This document shows positions 1-11,099 of a stretch of DNA of 25,000 bases, in pieces (position 1 is the stretch's first letter; each line of letters starts with the position of its first letter). Made by a program: the position numbers and the translations under genes. Source of the stretch: Chromera velia. Lineage: Eukaryota; Sar; Chromeraceae. Under the pieces are notes generated by a model. That model made no database searches and had not been told where the DNA came from. It was given only the letters and a program-made list of their open reading frames with translations. Location of the stretch: NCBI GenBank assembly GCA_018398765.1, contig JAHBMJ010005714.1:2535-27534 (forward strand), in the 5' to 3' direction.

Positions 1-339
1 CCCCCCCCTCTCTGTGTGTGTGTGTGTATGCGAAACGAGCTGGGGCAAAAACCAAGGCACATGCAGATAGAGGGCAATCCGTATACAATGCGCTTTCGCC
101 TTTTCCTTCCTTTCCAAAATCGCCGGGCAATAACATGTAGGCAAGTTGCGACCCTGCAAGAGACACTCCCTAAACGTGACTGAATGGACAGCTTCTTGTC
201 TTCGTGTATGAGTGAGTCCGTGCTGATTGGCTTTCACAAGTCTCTCTGCCTCAGAGCGAAGTTGCACCAAGCTCCGGCAAAGAAGGCTTTTTTTGTTCCC
301 GTCATCCCTTGCATTCCCGTTTTTTTTTGCCTCTTGCAG

Positions 340-420
340 GCTGCAGCATTTCTCAGAAGGCTTGGCTCTTGGAAGCTTCAGTTTCTTGTCGTGGCTACCG
401 TTGGGGGGTTTGCCTTCCTC
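340..420 (+). CDS. Possible earlier exon of the large plus-strand gene
   Basis: The segment follows a pyrimidine tract and TGCAG (335-339) and is followed by a GTCAAG donor at 421. Its 81 nt are open in the frame that joins correctly to the exon at 723 (two bases left, one taken up). Both signals match the gene's own splice style. The translation is hydrophobic and unlike the rest of the protein, so it could also be intron or untranslated leader. Bases 1-339 hold a GT repeat at the window edge and nothing else I can support. Confidence 0.3.
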
Positions 421-722
421 GTCAAGTCAGCATTCATTCATACAGCGATCGATCGATGGGGGAAAGCGGGGCGGGAGCTGCGTGCCTGCTTCCTTGCTTG
501 CTTGCTTACGTGCCTTTTGCTGTTGAAAGCCTATCCTATTTGTCCTTTCGGAAAGAAAGGGGAGGTTGTCGCTTGGTGCGGAAGAGCTCCGATTCGTGCA
601 CTCTGATGACTTGATTCTTCTATTGTATTAAAAAAGGTTTCAGAGTCTTGCATTTGCAAAATCGGAATAAGATATTTTGATAACTGACTGTAGAGACGGT
701 GCACGATCTGTGTTGTGTGCAG

Positions 723-1370
723 GCGGTTGCGGCAGCTGTTCATCATGCGAGCTGACCGCGCAGTGCGCTCTCTTGTGCTCGCGAAGTCAATGCACGCAGT
801 CGTGCGCTTTCAGGTCTGTCGGCCGGCCCTTCTATCAGTCTAGAATACAGATATGTGTGTGGCCTTTTCTGTTCCTTTTTTTCTTGTGGAACTTTTCTTC
901 GGGTCCCCTCTCTTTCTGTGCACAAAGCATGAGCATGTTAACTCCCATGGAGAAGGTCGACTCACCTAATTTTGGATCGATGAAGAATGTGCAAGGCGGC
1001 AGGCTTCTTCTCTCTCTCTTTCCTTGAGTGGGTCCTCGTGTGTACGCTCGTTCTCTCTGCTCTGAAACAAGGAGTTTGCTTTGCCTCCTCGTGGAGCATG
1101 CGTGACCATTCTCACTCCTGAATTCTTTCTCCCTCTTTTTGCCGTTCTCATTCGATCTCTTGTTGTTGTTGCAGGTCCTGAAGGCAGCCCTCTCTTCCAG
1201 GCAGCCCCTCGATCTCAAGGAGGAGACCCTGCAGGGCATTCTTGAGAAGGCTGCCATCACTCAGAGGAAACGACTTCCAGTCGCCTACAAAGGTTAGAGA
1301 GAGATCGTACGTGTATGCATGAGTGCGTATGTCGATTTTAGTCCTTCTTGTGCTCCGACGTGATCATATG

Positions 1371-1421
<51 letters not shown>

Positions 1422-1742
1422 GAGAGAGAGACGAGAGAGAGACGAGAGAGAGAGAGAGAGAGAAATGATTGAAAAATCCAGAAAAAACTCCGCACAGCCC
1501 AAAAGACAATTAATTCCCAATTTGAGACAAAATACACTCCGCACAGTACAAAAGACAATTAATTCCCAAATTGAGACAAAATACGCTCCGCACAGCCCAA
1601 ACGACAATTAATTCCCAAATTGAGACAAAATACACTCCGCACAGCCCAAAAGACAATTAATTCCCAAATTGAGACAAAATACACTCCGCACAGCACAAGA
1701 AAGAATTAGTTCGTGTTTTGTGCGTGCGTGCGTGCGTGTGTG

Positions 1743-1804
<62 letters not shown>

Positions 1805-4800
1805 CAAAGGGGGGGAGAGGAGAGAGGGGCTTCGGTTGCTGAGAAAGAGGGTGCGAAAGACAGTCCCTCCCTTCTCTCCTTCGTGGTCTTGATTCATGAT
1901 GCCTCGATCGTTTGTGCATCTATCTGTTGCTGAGCGCTCCATTATGGTGCTGCCTGCCTGCCTGCCTGCAGGATACTTCCTTCACGATTTCTCGATGTTC
2001 GATGACACTCTGACGGTGTGTGTGAGAGAGAGAGAGAGAGCACTTGCTTGATGAGACAGAGCAGATCGTTGTGAACTTTTTTTTGCGGTCCTCTTGCTGA
2101 AACCATTCCTTCTATTTTTGTTTTCCCTCCCTCGCAAGCACTTTAGATTGTGAGGCTTTGCATCTGCTCTGACTGATTTGGCTGCGTCTCCGATCATGTC
2201 TTGACAAACAGTAGAGCGGAGTGAGCAACAAAGATTGCGACAACAGAACACTTAAAAAGTAATTGCCTGCCGGTGGCCTCCAAGTCCATGTATAAACCTC
2301 CAAGTGAAACAGTATTGCTGCTTTCATGAAGGGCGTGTTGTTTTTTTTTCTTTCATTGTCTCGCCTCAACGAGTAAGTAATTGGTCGACCGACATCTTTG
2401 CGATCCGTTTTTTTTTTCTGATTGTCTGATTGATTGGTTGATCGGTCAATGAAATAAACAATTGATTATTGAGTGATTCTTCGATCGATCGATCGAACCC
2501 CCATGCACTTCCTCCTTCCTCTCTCTGCAGGACACCTCATCCGAACGTTCCATGACCTTCCCAACCCTTCACGATCCTCATGGGGCCATCTCTCTCGACA
2601 GAGACGAGGGAGAGGAAAATGAGGACATGGTAGGGGACCTCCACACAATCAGTGGGGAGGTGATTGCAAGTCCTGCCAGTCTGCAGACACAGCCTCAGGA
2701 GAACAGCCAGAGCCCCCCTCACTTTGTGCAGTCCTGGGGGGGAGAGGCAGGTCAGTCGCCTCGTCTTCTTTTCAAAATGCTTACTTCCTTCCTTTGTTTT
2801 CTCCAGGCGCACTGACCTTTGCATTTTGACGAATTCTGTGCGTTGGCAATGCAAGAAATTTAGACCGCAGACAAGCCACCATGGATCCAACAGAAAGAAA
2901 AAAGGATTTAGAAAGCTGATGGAAGGCTTCGGAGGACCTGCACACTTGCATTTTTGCGTGCATGTCTCTTCTGAATGCAGAAGTGGCCTCACTTGATCAG
3001 GGGTTGGCGCCAGTAAAGCTCCAAGGTCAGCGCTTCCTAGAGACTCTGTCCATCAAGCTTCTGCATGAGAATTTGCCTCATATGAACCTCCCCCTCAATC
3101 CGGCCCCACAGCTCTTGTTGGCTCTGTCTGGCGCACCTTTGCTTTCAACGTACGCTGACTTTTTTGTTTTCGCCAAAAGCATGCTTCTCCGGGTTGTGAT
3201 GATGATAAAGGAACGAGGGAACCGTACAGACAAAACGGCGAAGGGACAGCCATGGATACCGAAGCTTTCTCTCTCTCTGCTTCCATACTATCATTTCTTC
3301 ACTTATGTCGGGGTGCACGAATGCAAGCCAGCGAACGAATTCGACCCATCTTGTTTCGAAAGACTCTTCTTTTAATCCAGATTTGTATCTGCGTTGCAAG
3401 TTGTCGTCGCCCTTCCTTCGACCGTGTGCTAAACTCTACCTGCGATTCAGATTCATTTGCTTTCCCGTTTTGGGCTTCCCGTCTGCTGCAGACCCTGTGC
3501 CTTCTTTGAAGCTTCCCGAAATGGACAAGGGCTCTCCCCTGCCTTCTGGACCGACACTGAGCGAGGCGGAGGAGAAGAGAAAACTCCGGGAAATTCTGGT
3601 GGGTCGGGAGCTGCGTGGCGGCTTCTGTGTTGTCCCCTTTGTGGTCCATTCGTCTTTCCGTCAATCTTTCGCTAAGCTGCATGCAGCAAAACCTCTCGTG
3701 TGTCTTTCGAACGTCAGCCAACACCATGCAACCACCGGGTGGGTATCTTATTCTGACAGGGAGATGAGATGAGATGAGATGAAGTGGGGTCGTCGGGGTG
3801 AGAGTTTCAATAATGAATGATCTTCACTCGGCGATGTCTTTTTCCCTCTGCTCTCCACAGAGGCTCTTCGTTCCCTGTCTTTTCCTTCCTTTCTTCCTTG
3901 CAGCGAATCTATGCAGCGAACAAGGTTGACCTGATGAAGGAAGGCTACCACGTCGACCCAAAAGGGGGGAGGGGGGGCATGAGCGTGGACCCCCATACAG
4001 GGGCGACAAGGGAGACTAACGCTCTCCTGGCCTCAACCCCTCTCTTCCGTCCCCTGGTCCAGACAATCTACAGCCCACTGCCGGCAGACAATGGCTCTAC
4101 GCCTTCCGATTCGTCTCCTTTTGGTGATCCCTTCCTGTCACAGGGGCTCTCGGGGGGCTTCAGCAAGATCCACCTCCTCGACGCACGCTCAGCCAGAAGC
4201 ACGGTGTCTCCTGCTGCAAAACATCCAAAGTGGGCTGCCAGTGGGGGGAACGATGGGGGACTGTTTGAGGGAGGCCCGCCTCCTTTACCTCCCCATTCTG
4301 AAAGCAACTTGAAGGTACTCAGAGGTGTCGGACTGGCTGCTCTGTTCACGTCCTCCCCCACGATCTCGCCCCCCACATGGAAGAGCATCAAGGACGGCAA
4401 CGAATTGGTACTCGGACAGGGGGAAGGCAGGGTCGTCAGGGCGGCTTCTTGGACGCAGGCTGCAGGTGCGTGCGTCCACAACGGGGGGGGTCGGGAGGGA
4501 CATAGGGCATGTTTTCTGTGGTAGGGTAATTCCTCAGTTGATTCTTTTACTGTGAACTCACCGATGGTGGCATTTTACTCACACCCAAGATGTACCTCTT
4601 TTGTTTTTTTTTCTTTTATCTTTCCATCATGCTGACCAAAGTCGTCTGATCCTTGCTTTTGTTATCAAACCGGAAAGCTCACGTAGAAGGTTTTCTTCGA
4701 CTTTTTAAATCCCTACGCTCTCCTGTCCTGTATGTCCCTCTCTCCTGATGGATTAATTGGTTCAACGGTTCCTCCCTCTGCAGACAACGTGCTGGAAGAA

Positions 4801-7800
4801 CAGGACCACCTCTCTGCACCTGTTGCCGGGGCCCTCCCTGGGACAGCAGGACCGTCAGCGACCCCCAGAGGTCCCACACCAGGAGGGGGGGCAGAGAAAA
4901 CAGGTCAGCAAGCCAGTCTTCTTTCTGCTTGCACTCTCTTTGACCTGCAGCCCGCTCTTCCTTGTCTGCCCTCTGGTTGTTTTCCGAACTGTCAGAGTCT
5001 GCAGCAGAATTTGTCATTTCAAGAGGTCCTGTCGTTTTTGTTTCTTCCCTGCATTGGATTGAACAGCACGGAGAGATTGCCAAGCTCTGGCAGTCTCTTC
5101 AGGGATCGACAAAGAGAGGGTAAACGGAACAATCTCACGGCATCTTTTTCACTATCTGCTTCTTTCTGCTTTTCCTTTGATTGCAGACGCCACACCAACT
5201 CCCATGGCGGCGGGCGGGCATACTCTTTCAACCCGGTCCCCCGCCCAGGCCGCTCAAAAAACACCCAGAAGCCGTCAGTCAGCCTGTCATTCAATGACTC
5301 GGCCATCAAAAAAGACAGGCAAATCCCCATATTTTTCGAACCTGCCAAGCTGAGAGTCAGCGATGAGCTTGGCTCACTTTTTTCTTCTGCTCAAACAGGT
5401 GCACTGACTGATACGTGCTGGATGAAATGTTCTCGATCCTTTCTTTACTGAGTGTGAAACTCTCCTCAGTTCTAGCCGAATCTCTCCATGCAGAAAAGAG
5501 ACTCTAAAGGGAAGTTACTGGATTGGAGAGATTGATCCGTTTAAGAAGCCAAATAAATGTGTTGGTCTGTCTTTTTTCTTCGCCTGAATTGCAAGTGTCG
5601 TCCAAGTACCCCCCGCTCCCATCCTTTTTTTCTCAATTGGTCCCAGCAACCCCCTATCTATTCTCGCACCCTAGCTGCATGTAATCCCTCTGTCTTGCTA
5701 CTTAGCCCCCGTCCTTTTTTTCATTCTCTTCTTGATTGCAGCCGCCACTGGAAGTCGGGGCTCTCAGGCCGGCAGCTTCCTGTCTGACTTCGCGAAGAAG
5801 ATCAACAAACTGGTCCTCAAGGAGGCTTCTTTCCCTCCTGGGTTCCTCAAGCAACAGCTCTCCAGACGGCTGCACATCCTCAAAAGAGTCCAAAGAAGAA
5901 GAATGGTCATCAACGCACCAGTGCCCGCATTCCAGAGACCCTCAGAGGTCGCAGAGGTGTACAGTCGATCGGCAGTTTTCGGCGTGAGTGCGTACCGAAA
6001 GTTTCAGAAAAAGTTTCTCCGAGACTTGCGCGCTCGAAAAGAGAACGAAATTTTACAAATGCAGAGGCAAAGGGCAGAGAACCGAGACGCAGAGAGACAG
6101 AGGACTGCTGTCATTCGACCTCGATGGCAATTGGTTTTTCTGGACGAGGACAAATGGGACCTCCCCCTTTTGAAGGATCTGCGGGTTCTGTTCTTAGCAG
6201 CGTCAGACAAGGCATCGCTCTTGACCGGGGAAGAACGCGGACAGTATGAAAGGCAGCTTGCACAATTCACGACGGTGAGGTTGCAAAGAATGATTGTACA
6301 CGGGGATCATATAGCACGACCTTGGAATGGCTTCACGCGCACGTGTTTTTTTTTTTCTTCTGCTGCTTTTGTTCCTTCTTTCGTCCCTTGGTTCTCTCTT
6401 CCGTTCCCGTCTGCATTCCCCTTTTCAGAAATGCCCCGTTCCTCTGTTGCCACGTTTGTCTGCCCATAGTATGATACCAAAACTTATCGACTTTTCCTGA
6501 CTCCGGTTCATTGTGCAGGTCCGTCGCCGATCAAGAAGGCTGAAGGGCGCGTGTGCTTCTCTGCAGTTGACGATGTGGAGTCACCCGAAGATCGTCGCTC
6601 AGGGAATGCAGGCGAAGAGGAGGCTCAGAGACAGCATCACAGAGAAGCTTTCTTACAAGGTCAGCTGGAGGTAGCAGCGTCCTGCCGACGCCTCCATCGT
6701 GGAAGACGTCGCGAGAGTGCGGTCCGTGAACACATCTGCAGCTTTAGACAGAAAACGTGACATTTCCATACTGGAAGAATACTTGTTCGAATGTCGTCAC
6801 GTCACTGTCCGACAGGGATGTTTGAGGCAGGATGCTGTTGTCGTCACATTTGGACGTTGTTCTTCCTTCTTTCTTCCTTCTTTTCTTCCCTGCATGTCTG
6901 CATGTCTATGTCGATGGTCACTCAGGATACTCTCGGAGCCACAGGGCGACTCGACGTCGGAATAGACCCTGAAACCTTGAAGACGATGAATATGATCAAA
7001 AAGGTCCGTAAGTTCATAAAGTGAGGGCGGCTGCTTATTTTGTGTGTGGGTCTGTAATTGTCGTGATGCAATAGCGCAGTTGGTTTGGTCAAAACACCCT
7101 TCGTACAGCGTCTTTATGTGCAGCAGTTTGAGAGGGACACTCTCGGACCGTCCTGCTGGACAGCCTTTGCCCCCTGGTCGCACATCCTCCTCGCGACGTG
7201 TTCTAGAAGTGCAGGCGTTGCGTCTGCATTGTGATTTCTTTTTGCTATTCCTCTGCTCTTTGCAGGTGAAGCGGAAAGGCGGAACAGGAACGATTGGATG
7301 GAGACCCGACGACATCAAAAAAGCGGCAGAGGTGCCTCCATTGGACTTGAGGAAGGTCAGCCCGTTGCATCGTTGGCGTGCGTGCTTGCGCCACGCTTTG
7401 AGGCTTTTTCTGTCCGTTGGCCCCTACGCCGTTCTCAATGTATAGCACTATAGTGAGAGAGAAGTGACTGTCCTCTTTTTGGTGCAAAAGGTTCACTGGC
7501 AACACCTATCAACTATCCCGCCATGAATGTGTTTTGTTCTAAATTGGCGAGACTCGCTTCTGCTGCATGGTAGTCAATCGTGGAGGCTCCTGCTTCTTAT
7601 GTGTGCCTTCCTGATGCGTCTTTTGATGATGGTCTCAAACGGATCTGCCTCACTGAGAAGTAACCGGTTAGGTGAATCACAGCTGCTTCCTCGCCTAAGT
7701 ATATTGATGTTACCAAACTGATTCTGTGGGTGCAGGAGTGGTTCTCCTCCAGAGCAGGGCCTTTTGAGATCGGGACAATAGAAAGGAGAAACGCGGGACG

Positions 7801-8311
7801 CCTAGTGACAATTCCTGCACCTCCAGGTCAGAGGGAAGGGGCTCTCTCTCTCGGCTTTTTGAAGGCGGAAAGGGGAAGGGATGGAAAGAACGCGCCGCAG
7901 CAAGGCGTGCGGTTAAGTGCACAGTCAACGTTATGACATCTTCAATGTTTGCGTCTTCGTCTTTTGATTGCAGCTCTCTCACTGCGGGAGGGAGACAATC
8001 GGCAACGCCTTTCTGAGAGGGGAAGGCGGGCTGCATCTCCAGAAAAAGCAGACCCCAGGTCAGCACAAGAAGAAAGTTACACGTGGTTTATCATGCACTG
8101 TATTGAAAACCACAGAGAGACCGATTCGAAAACAATCCTCGCCTAAAGCAAAAGAGAGACCAGAGAACGTCCGAATGACGAACGGAATGTCTTTTTTTCA
8201 CAACAATCTGACGAACACGGTGATCCTGTAGTGTGTTGCGGCCCGTAAGCGTCTAGTGCTTCGCGATTTGAACACAAGCCAGAGAACGAGGTGTATCCCT
8301 GCATGCATGCA

Positions 8312-8346
<35 letters not shown>

Positions 8347-8519
8347 TTGGACAGTGCCTCGAGAGCCAATCACCCGACGGGGGCCGGCGGACAAAGCGGG
8401 GCGGCGACGTGCAGGGGCGCTGTTGGAAAGCAGGACAGGCCCGGGGGGGGACTCGTGGAGAGGAGCCTCCGAGTCGGAGAGGGAAGGTCAGGCAGACGCC
8501 CGAGCATATTTCGTCCTTT

Positions 8520-8557
<38 letters not shown>

Positions 8558-8585
8558 ACTCTCTGTGTGTGCGTGTGTGTGTGTA

Positions 8586-8620
<35 letters not shown>

Positions 8621-9482
8621 AATAAAGGGAGGGAGGGAGGGAGGGAGGGAGGGAGAGAGGGAGGGAAGGCGAGAGCAAGTCTCTTTCGGTCGCCTGGTGT
8701 CTCTCTACTTTCTGTGGGTGTACACATGCACGTGAATAATGTCCTCCCTCTTTGCAGATTCCTTCAGCATCGCCTCCTACGGATGTCCAACATCGAAAAG
8801 CAGCAGCCCCTCTCCGATGCGGTCTCCCTCACGTGTCGCTACTTCTCTGATCACGTCTATGCGGGGGAAGGGAGAAAGAAGGAAGGGGGCGCGGAGATGC
8901 GAGAGACGGCTGAGCGCCTGGTAGAGAAAGCAAAAGCGCAGGCAGAGGAGGACAACCCAGCCCCGCTTACTCCTCCAGGAGAAGAGAAAGAGAAAAAGGA
9001 AGATCAACAGACTTCGAAACCAGCCGGCAGTAGCGCTATTTTTCCTGCTGCATCTGATGCCGCGAAACCCGGGCCGTTGTCCAAATCGTTTCACTTTGGA
9101 GACGGGGACAGACAGGCAAAGACACAAAAGGAAAGGAGCGCCTTGAAGGGAAAACGGGCTCTGACAAAGTCCACCCTAGCGAAGTCTTACCTCCCTGTGG
9201 GCACATGGGGGGCCCGGGTCCTCTCCCCCAAGCATGGGAATGCCCAGGGACCATTAGAGCGTCAGTCGGTGCCTTTCTTCTATTCACATATCGATATTGA
9301 CTTCCTCTTCATCTTCTTAATTCAGGACATTCGTACATCGGACACACATATGCACGCACGTAGACAGGCACAAAGGCATACACGCAGGCATGCACATAGA
9401 CGCAGGGAGAGAGAGAGAGGGGGAGGGAGGGAGATTTCAAACGCGTCGAGGCTGAATTCTCCAATTTGTCAGCTGCTCCTAC

Positions 9483-9519
<37 letters not shown>

Positions 9520-10456
9520 GCCACAATATGCGAAAAGCCGCAGCGTGTTTGTGTGGCTAGACGCTGTTCATGCCGTGAGTTGTTGTTTTGCTGCAGGGAT
9601 GCGCACGTATAGGCGGCTGGACAAGGGAGAGGAAAATCCGCCTTCTGGGACCATCAACGCGGCTTCCGGGAAGGTCTCGCCTCAGGGTATGAATTTGAAT
9701 TCGGGTCCTCAGGTGAACTACGAGGACAACGGAATTGAAATTTTGTGGAAATCCACCACCAAAGAATTCAACAGACAGGATGCAAACTCCTCTCTCTGTC
9801 GATCGACACCCCCCCAGTATCAGCAGCAGGGAGTCCAACAGAAGAGGCAGCAGCCGTTTGGTAGCGAGAGCAAGAATCGAGGAGGACAGAACGGTGACCC
9901 CTCAAGCGGTGCTGCTGTGTTTGTTCCGAATCAGAAGATTGTCAACGAGCTTCTCTCTCCGTCCTTCGACTCTGTCAGGGCGTGGCTGCGTCCTGAGCGC
10001 CGGGTCGACCTAGCCACTCTGAAGGCCCGATTAAAGAAGGAACGGTACAGAAGGATGGGGAGTGATGAGGAGCCTGTGGGAAGAGGAGGAGGAGGAGGAG
10101 GAGGAGGAGGAGGAGGAGGAGACGGTTCACAGCAGACACAGCAGTCGGAGGGTGCAGAGAGGACCAGGAGGGAGTCCCAGTCCCTGGAGGTTCCGGGGTC
10201 AGCAGAGCTCTCTCGACAGAGAGTCGTCGCGTCTTCTCAGAACCACATCGATTGGAGGCAAGCAGTGGCGATGAAGAATCGTCGGCAGGCCCGGCAGACT
10301 GATGCTCGTGATGCAGTGGGCGTGAGTGAGTGGGCGCTGCGGGATGTGGAGACTCGAGGGCCTGACCGCCTTGGTACAATGAAGGAGACTTCTCTGTGGA
10401 TGACCACAGAAGCTCGAAATAAAACTAAATTTCTTATTAGAGACGAAGACCGCTGA
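723..10456 (+). CDS. Large spliced gene, unrecognised protein (17 exons, 5' end uncertain)
   Basis: Exons read: 723-813, 1175-1292, 1972-2015, 2531-2750, 2981-3025, 3492-3598, 3904-4465, 4784-4903, 5187-5318, 5742-6274, 6519-6659, 6926-7003, 7266-7355, 7736-7826, 7974-8058, 8758-9260 and 9597-10456 (stop TGA 10454-10456). They sum to 3820 nt and reading phase is kept across all 16 introns with no stop, which is the main evidence. The product is at least 1272 residues. The N-terminal third is basic then Pro/Ser/Gly-rich; the middle (exons 5742-6659) is Arg/Lys/Gln-rich and helical; the C-terminal third is charged and low-complexity with a poly-Gly run. I see no signal peptide, membrane segment or known domain and do not recognise the family, so no function is given. 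An in-frame ATG lies at 745-747, but the exon is open upstream of it, so the true start may be earlier. Alternative exons in the larger introns cannot be excluded. Confidence 0.72.
1370..1462. repeat. CA then GA microsatellite inside an intron
   Basis: A (CA) run passes directly into a long (GA) run interrupted by three CGAGAGAGA-type units. It lies in the intron between the exons ending at 1292 and starting at 1972. Confidence 0.95.
1488..1698. repeat. 49-bp tandem repeat, about 4.3 copies, intronic
   Basis: Units start CTCCGCACAG at 1488, 1537, 1586, 1635 and 1684 (last one partial). Each contains AGACAATTAATTCCCAAATT and ACAAAATACA with only a few base differences. There are no spacers between units, so this is a minisatellite, not a CRISPR array. 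It lies in the same intron as the flanking GA and GT microsatellites. Confidence 0.95.
1720..1804. repeat. GT microsatellite (with GCGT units), intronic
   Basis: An alternating purine-pyrimidine GT run with scattered GC steps. This composition can adopt Z-form DNA. It completes a composite CA/GA/49-mer/GT repeat block filling most of this intron. Confidence 0.95.
3904..4465 (+). CDS. Internal exon, Pro/Ser/Gly-rich segment of the large gene
   Basis: This is the second longest internal exon (562 nt), bounded by CCTTGCAG and a GTGCGT donor. It is entered in phase 0 with RIYAANKVDLMKEGY directly after the preceding exon's EEKRKLREIL, which looks like one continuous charged helix across the splice. 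After that it becomes a Pro/Ser/Gly-rich stretch, probably disordered, ending WTQAAG with one base carried over. No domain was recognised. Confidence 0.7.
5187..5318 (+). CDS. Internal exon with an apparent GC splice donor
   Basis: The acceptor is GATTGCAG (5179-5186). Entered in the phase left by the 4784-4903 exon, the frame reads DATPTPMAAGGHTL onward, a Thr/Ser/Pro/Gln composition like its neighbours, and meets TGA at 5351-5353. No GT donor before that stop leaves one base for the next exon at 5742. CAG followed by GCAAAT at 5319 does so exactly, and resembles the known minor GC-AG donor consensus. The competing GT donor at 5400 serves a different frame that cannot be reached from the upstream exon through this acceptor. 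Confidence 0.55.
5742..6274 (+). CDS. Internal exon, basic coiled region of the large gene
   Basis: The exon has 533 nt between GATTGCAG and a GTGAGG donor. It is the best-looking globular or coiled part of the protein. It begins AATGSRGSQAGSFLSDFAKK, then has a Leu/Lys-rich helix, an Arg cluster (HILKRVQRRR), a Gln/Arg/Glu-rich coiled stretch (LQMQRQRAENRDAERQR) and a more hydrophobic segment ending QLAQFTT. The next exon continues VRRRSRRLKG, so the basic character crosses the splice. It could bind nucleic acid or cytoskeleton, but nothing specific is visible. Confidence 0.72.
8310..8343. repeat. GT microsatellite, intronic
   Basis: An uninterrupted GT run after ATGCATGCATGC, in the 699-nt intron 8059-8757, the longest intron of the gene. 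Confidence 0.95.
8519..8664. repeat. Composite CT / GT / GA / GGGA microsatellite, intronic
   Basis: A CT run (about 8519-8560) is followed by GT (about 8563-8600), GA (8601-8620) and GGGA units (about 8626-8664). The CT and GA halves are complementary, so the block could fold back on itself. Confidence 0.95.
8758..9260 (+). CDS. Penultimate exon of the large gene
   Basis: The 503-nt exon follows CTCTTTGCAG and ends before GTCAGT at 9261. It takes up two bases from exon 7974-8058 to form an Arg codon, then reads FLQHRLLRMSNIEKQQPL. A Glu/Lys/Ala-rich helical stretch follows (ETAERLVEKAKAQAEED), then a Pro/Lys-rich disordered part. The downstream intron (9261-9596) is 336 nt, divisible by three, and has no in-frame stop, so the two last exons also appear as one open frame. 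Confidence 0.72.
9487..9518. repeat. CT microsatellite in the in-frame intron
   Basis: A CT run near the 3' end of intron 9261-9596. It is part of a block of ACAC/GCAC and GAGA tracts that would read as His/Arg- and Ser/Leu-rich peptide if retained. Confidence 0.9.
9597..10456 (+). CDS. Last exon of the large gene, with poly-Gly tract
   Basis: The exon starts after TTGCTGCAG and runs 860 nt to TGA at 10454-10456. It carries a Gln-rich part (YQQQGVQQKRQQ), a more ordered segment around NQKIVNELLSPSFDSVRAWL and an Arg/Lys helix. A run of 12 Gly encoded by a GGA repeat (about 10086-10121) follows, then a Ser/Arg/Gln-rich tail ending FLIRDEDR. The GGA tract is likely length-polymorphic without frame change. 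AT content rises sharply right after the stop, as expected for the gene boundary. Confidence 0.75.
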
Positions 10457-11099
10457 TAATAAGTTCATAAATGTTGAAAACAAAAATTTTGAATTTATTG
10501 ATCAAACAGTGATGTTACAGTGTTGAAATTCAATTAATTCAAAAATGAGTCTAAATATGAATCGATCAATTATGTTTTTCACCGTTTAAGTCTAGGTTTA
10601 AGTAAAACTTTTTTTAAGAGATTGATTGTAAATATGATGCAGTAAGCCGATGTATACTATGGAATCTGAGAATCATTACTATTAGAATGTGTTTATCTAG
10701 GTGCCTATAGGACTACTATTAGTTATGAGTGTATATACATATATTTAATAGTGTACTGCCAGTGTTACCCAGTGATCGATGACATTCTTACTCTAATTAA
10801 GTTAAAAGAGATCGAGTGGGGACAGTGTTACTGTCACAGTAACAACATAGTATTAAATTTGATCAAAAGCATACTGTCATTCTAACATCGGAGGTACTTT
10901 GTAATGAGCCTTCAAGCAAGTTTCAGCCTCTGACTCTGACTTAGCAAATTATATGATGACGGCCGCCCGGATGGCTGGTGGAAACTGCGGTGTGAATCGG
11001 TCTGATACTCCCTGTTTCAGTAAAAACACCACAGTACAAGCTGTGATTTAGCTATTCTCCGGCAGTGCAGCAGGGAAAAAACCGGAATTAACATTAGTA
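10457..11099. other. AT-rich intergenic stretch
   Basis: No coding frame is supported here. Composition changes abruptly to AT-rich right after the stop codon of the large gene, so this holds its 3' untranslated region and probably old mobile DNA. A small hairpin with 7-bp arms (GTTACTG / CAGTAAC) lies around 10827-10845. Confidence 0.6.

Noticed and set aside
1488-1698. Regular 49-bp repeats considered as a CRISPR array
   Set aside because: The units are directly adjacent without unique spacers, in an intron of a eukaryotic gene.
1294-1942. Open frames rich in His-Thr, Ser-Leu, Arg-Glu or Cys-Val
   Set aside because: They are translations of CA, CT, GA and GT microsatellites within an intron.
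6660-6925. A possible extra exon around 6690-6820 (frame starting MEDVARVRSVNTSA)
   Set aside because: No acceptor and donor pair kept the phase; joining 6659 directly to 6926 keeps phase with standard signals.
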